Source: Ralstonia pickettii (GTDB taxonomy: Bacteria > Pseudomonadota > Gammaproteobacteria > Burkholderiales > Burkholderiaceae). From it: a stretch of DNA of 64,000 bases. A model generated the notes under the pieces. The model made no database searches, was not told the origin of the DNA, and saw only the letters and a program-made list of their open reading frames with translations. Location: positions 434,001 to 498,000 of the forward strand of contig NZ_CP066772.2 in the NCBI RefSeq assembly GCF_016466415.2, written 5' to 3'. Position numbers and translations under genes: made by a program. Of this stretch, positions 63,805 to 64,000 are shown in pieces; the first letter of the stretch is position 1; the number at the start of each line of letters is the position of its first letter.

Positions 63805-63975
63805 GTAGAAGGTATATATGGCTGGTAGTAGGGAAAGGTCTTCCGTGGACAACCTTGACGGTTGCCCACCGATGCCCTTCCCGCGACAACGAGCAAAATT
63901 CAGAAAACGTACCCAAATCTGCGTGACAAGGCGAAGGCGTTTTAGTACAAAGGCTCTGAACAATTCTTGCCCACC

Positions 63976-64000
63976 ATGGTCACCAAACGCCTCACACCCA
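63976..64000 (+). CDS. Start of a gene cut by the right edge, probably the replication initiator
   Basis: Only MVTKRLTP is visible from the ATG at 63976; a stop codon closes the frame just upstream (63935). Its position directly downstream of the iteron array and DnaA boxes, with an iteron in its promoter, is where the rep gene of an iteron replicon is expected. The identity is inferred from context only. Confidence 0.4.

Larger units (their letters stand above)
62827..63923. repeat. Iteron cluster B (nineteen copies, both orientations)
   Basis: Copies of the 16-bp iteron CGCAGAAACGGGTACG or its variants (ACAGG, AAGCGGG, AATCTGGTTCG, ATTTGGG). Minus-oriented copies start at 62827, 62878, 62958, 62992, 63038, 63073 and 63908. 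Plus-oriented copies start at 62902, 63097, 63164, 63316, 63427, 63472, 63536, 63632, 63655, 63677, 63699 and 63721. The last five form a tandem array with 22-23 bp period, placing them on one DNA face. The copy at 63908 lies in the promoter of the gene at the right edge. Iterons bind a replication initiator in related replicons. Confidence 0.93.
62535..63975. other. Gene-free replication-origin region
   Basis: A 1.4-kb region without a credible gene. It contains the permease leader (about 62535-62700), nineteen iterons (62827-63923), two DnaA boxes (63597-63617), a 22-bp-phased iteron block (63632-63736), an AT-richer segment with an inverted repeat (63780-63830) and the start of the next gene. 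Open frames here consist of iteron sequence and are not genes. I infer the origin of a chromosome-2 or megaplasmid replicon. Confidence 0.85.

Noticed and set aside
62531-63916. Several open frames of 65-160 codons across the origin region
   Set aside because: They are built of repeated iteron sequence, which happens to avoid stops, and have neither ribosome sites nor family resemblance.
62827-63923. Repeat array as a possible CRISPR
   Set aside because: The 16-bp units lie in both orientations, spacers vary from a few to over 150 bp, and no cas gene is present. Iterons explain it.
59400-64000. parS centromere sites or parAB genes near the origin
   Set aside because: No GTTTCACGTGAAAC-like palindrome and no ParA or ParB frame is visible in the window; they probably lie beyond the right edge.

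Overview
The window is a high-GC, gene-dense stretch of a beta-proteobacterial secondary replicon. Gene content and style point to Ralstonia or a close relative such as Cupriavidus: a complete Wsp surface-sensing operon, a biotin-independent malonate decarboxylase cluster, a sigma-54 gene with its own activators, and, at the right end, a replication origin built from about two dozen 16-bp iterons. I infer chromosome 2 or a megaplasmid; the species is not proven. No rRNA, tRNA, insertion sequence or CRISPR array is visible.

Layout. 0-5 kb: a truncated LacI regulator, an EamA exporter with a divergent AraC regulator, a decayed stretch holding two gene fragments, a MarR/tautomerase pair sharing a putative operator, and a GlxA-type regulator. 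5-9.6 kb: a three-gene fatty-acid beta-oxidation operon (acyl-CoA dehydrogenase, thiolase, fused hydratase/dehydrogenase). 9.8-21.4 kb: a GGDEF-EAL protein convergent with wspABCDEFR. 21.6-26.2 kb: an ECF sigma/anti-sigma pair divergent from a Tat-exported phosphoesterase and a cupredoxin, then an ArsR/SRPBCC pair and a J-domain protein. 26.7-30.9 kb: a substrate-binding lipoprotein translationally coupled to a membrane GGDEF-EAL protein. 31-39.8 kb: mdcR and mdcABCDE-madLM-mdcGH for malonate uptake and decarboxylation. 40.4-42 kb: prfC.

42.4-56 kb looks like a coherent sigma-54 island. It holds a second-type rpoN, two activators with near-identical recognition helices, small envelope and stress proteins (DUF1328, two YqjD-like proteins, YihY, AI-2E family) and two convergent glycan/lipid operons (two GT4 glycosyltransferases, a polysaccharide deacetylase-like protein, a PAP2 phosphatase). 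By eye I find seven candidate -24/-12 promoters here, six of them 5 to 70 nt upstream of plausible start codons by predicted transcript start and one directly in front of rpoN itself. 56-59.4 kb: a PAS-rich hybrid kinase and a DUF4397 lipoprotein.

59.7-64 kb is the origin end. A tyrosine-recombinase-like protein that has lost its catalytic residues is followed by four iterons, a purine permease gene and a 1.4-kb gene-free region with nineteen more iterons, two DnaA boxes and a 22-bp-phased iteron block. The first codons of a gene, probably the replication initiator, lie at the right edge.
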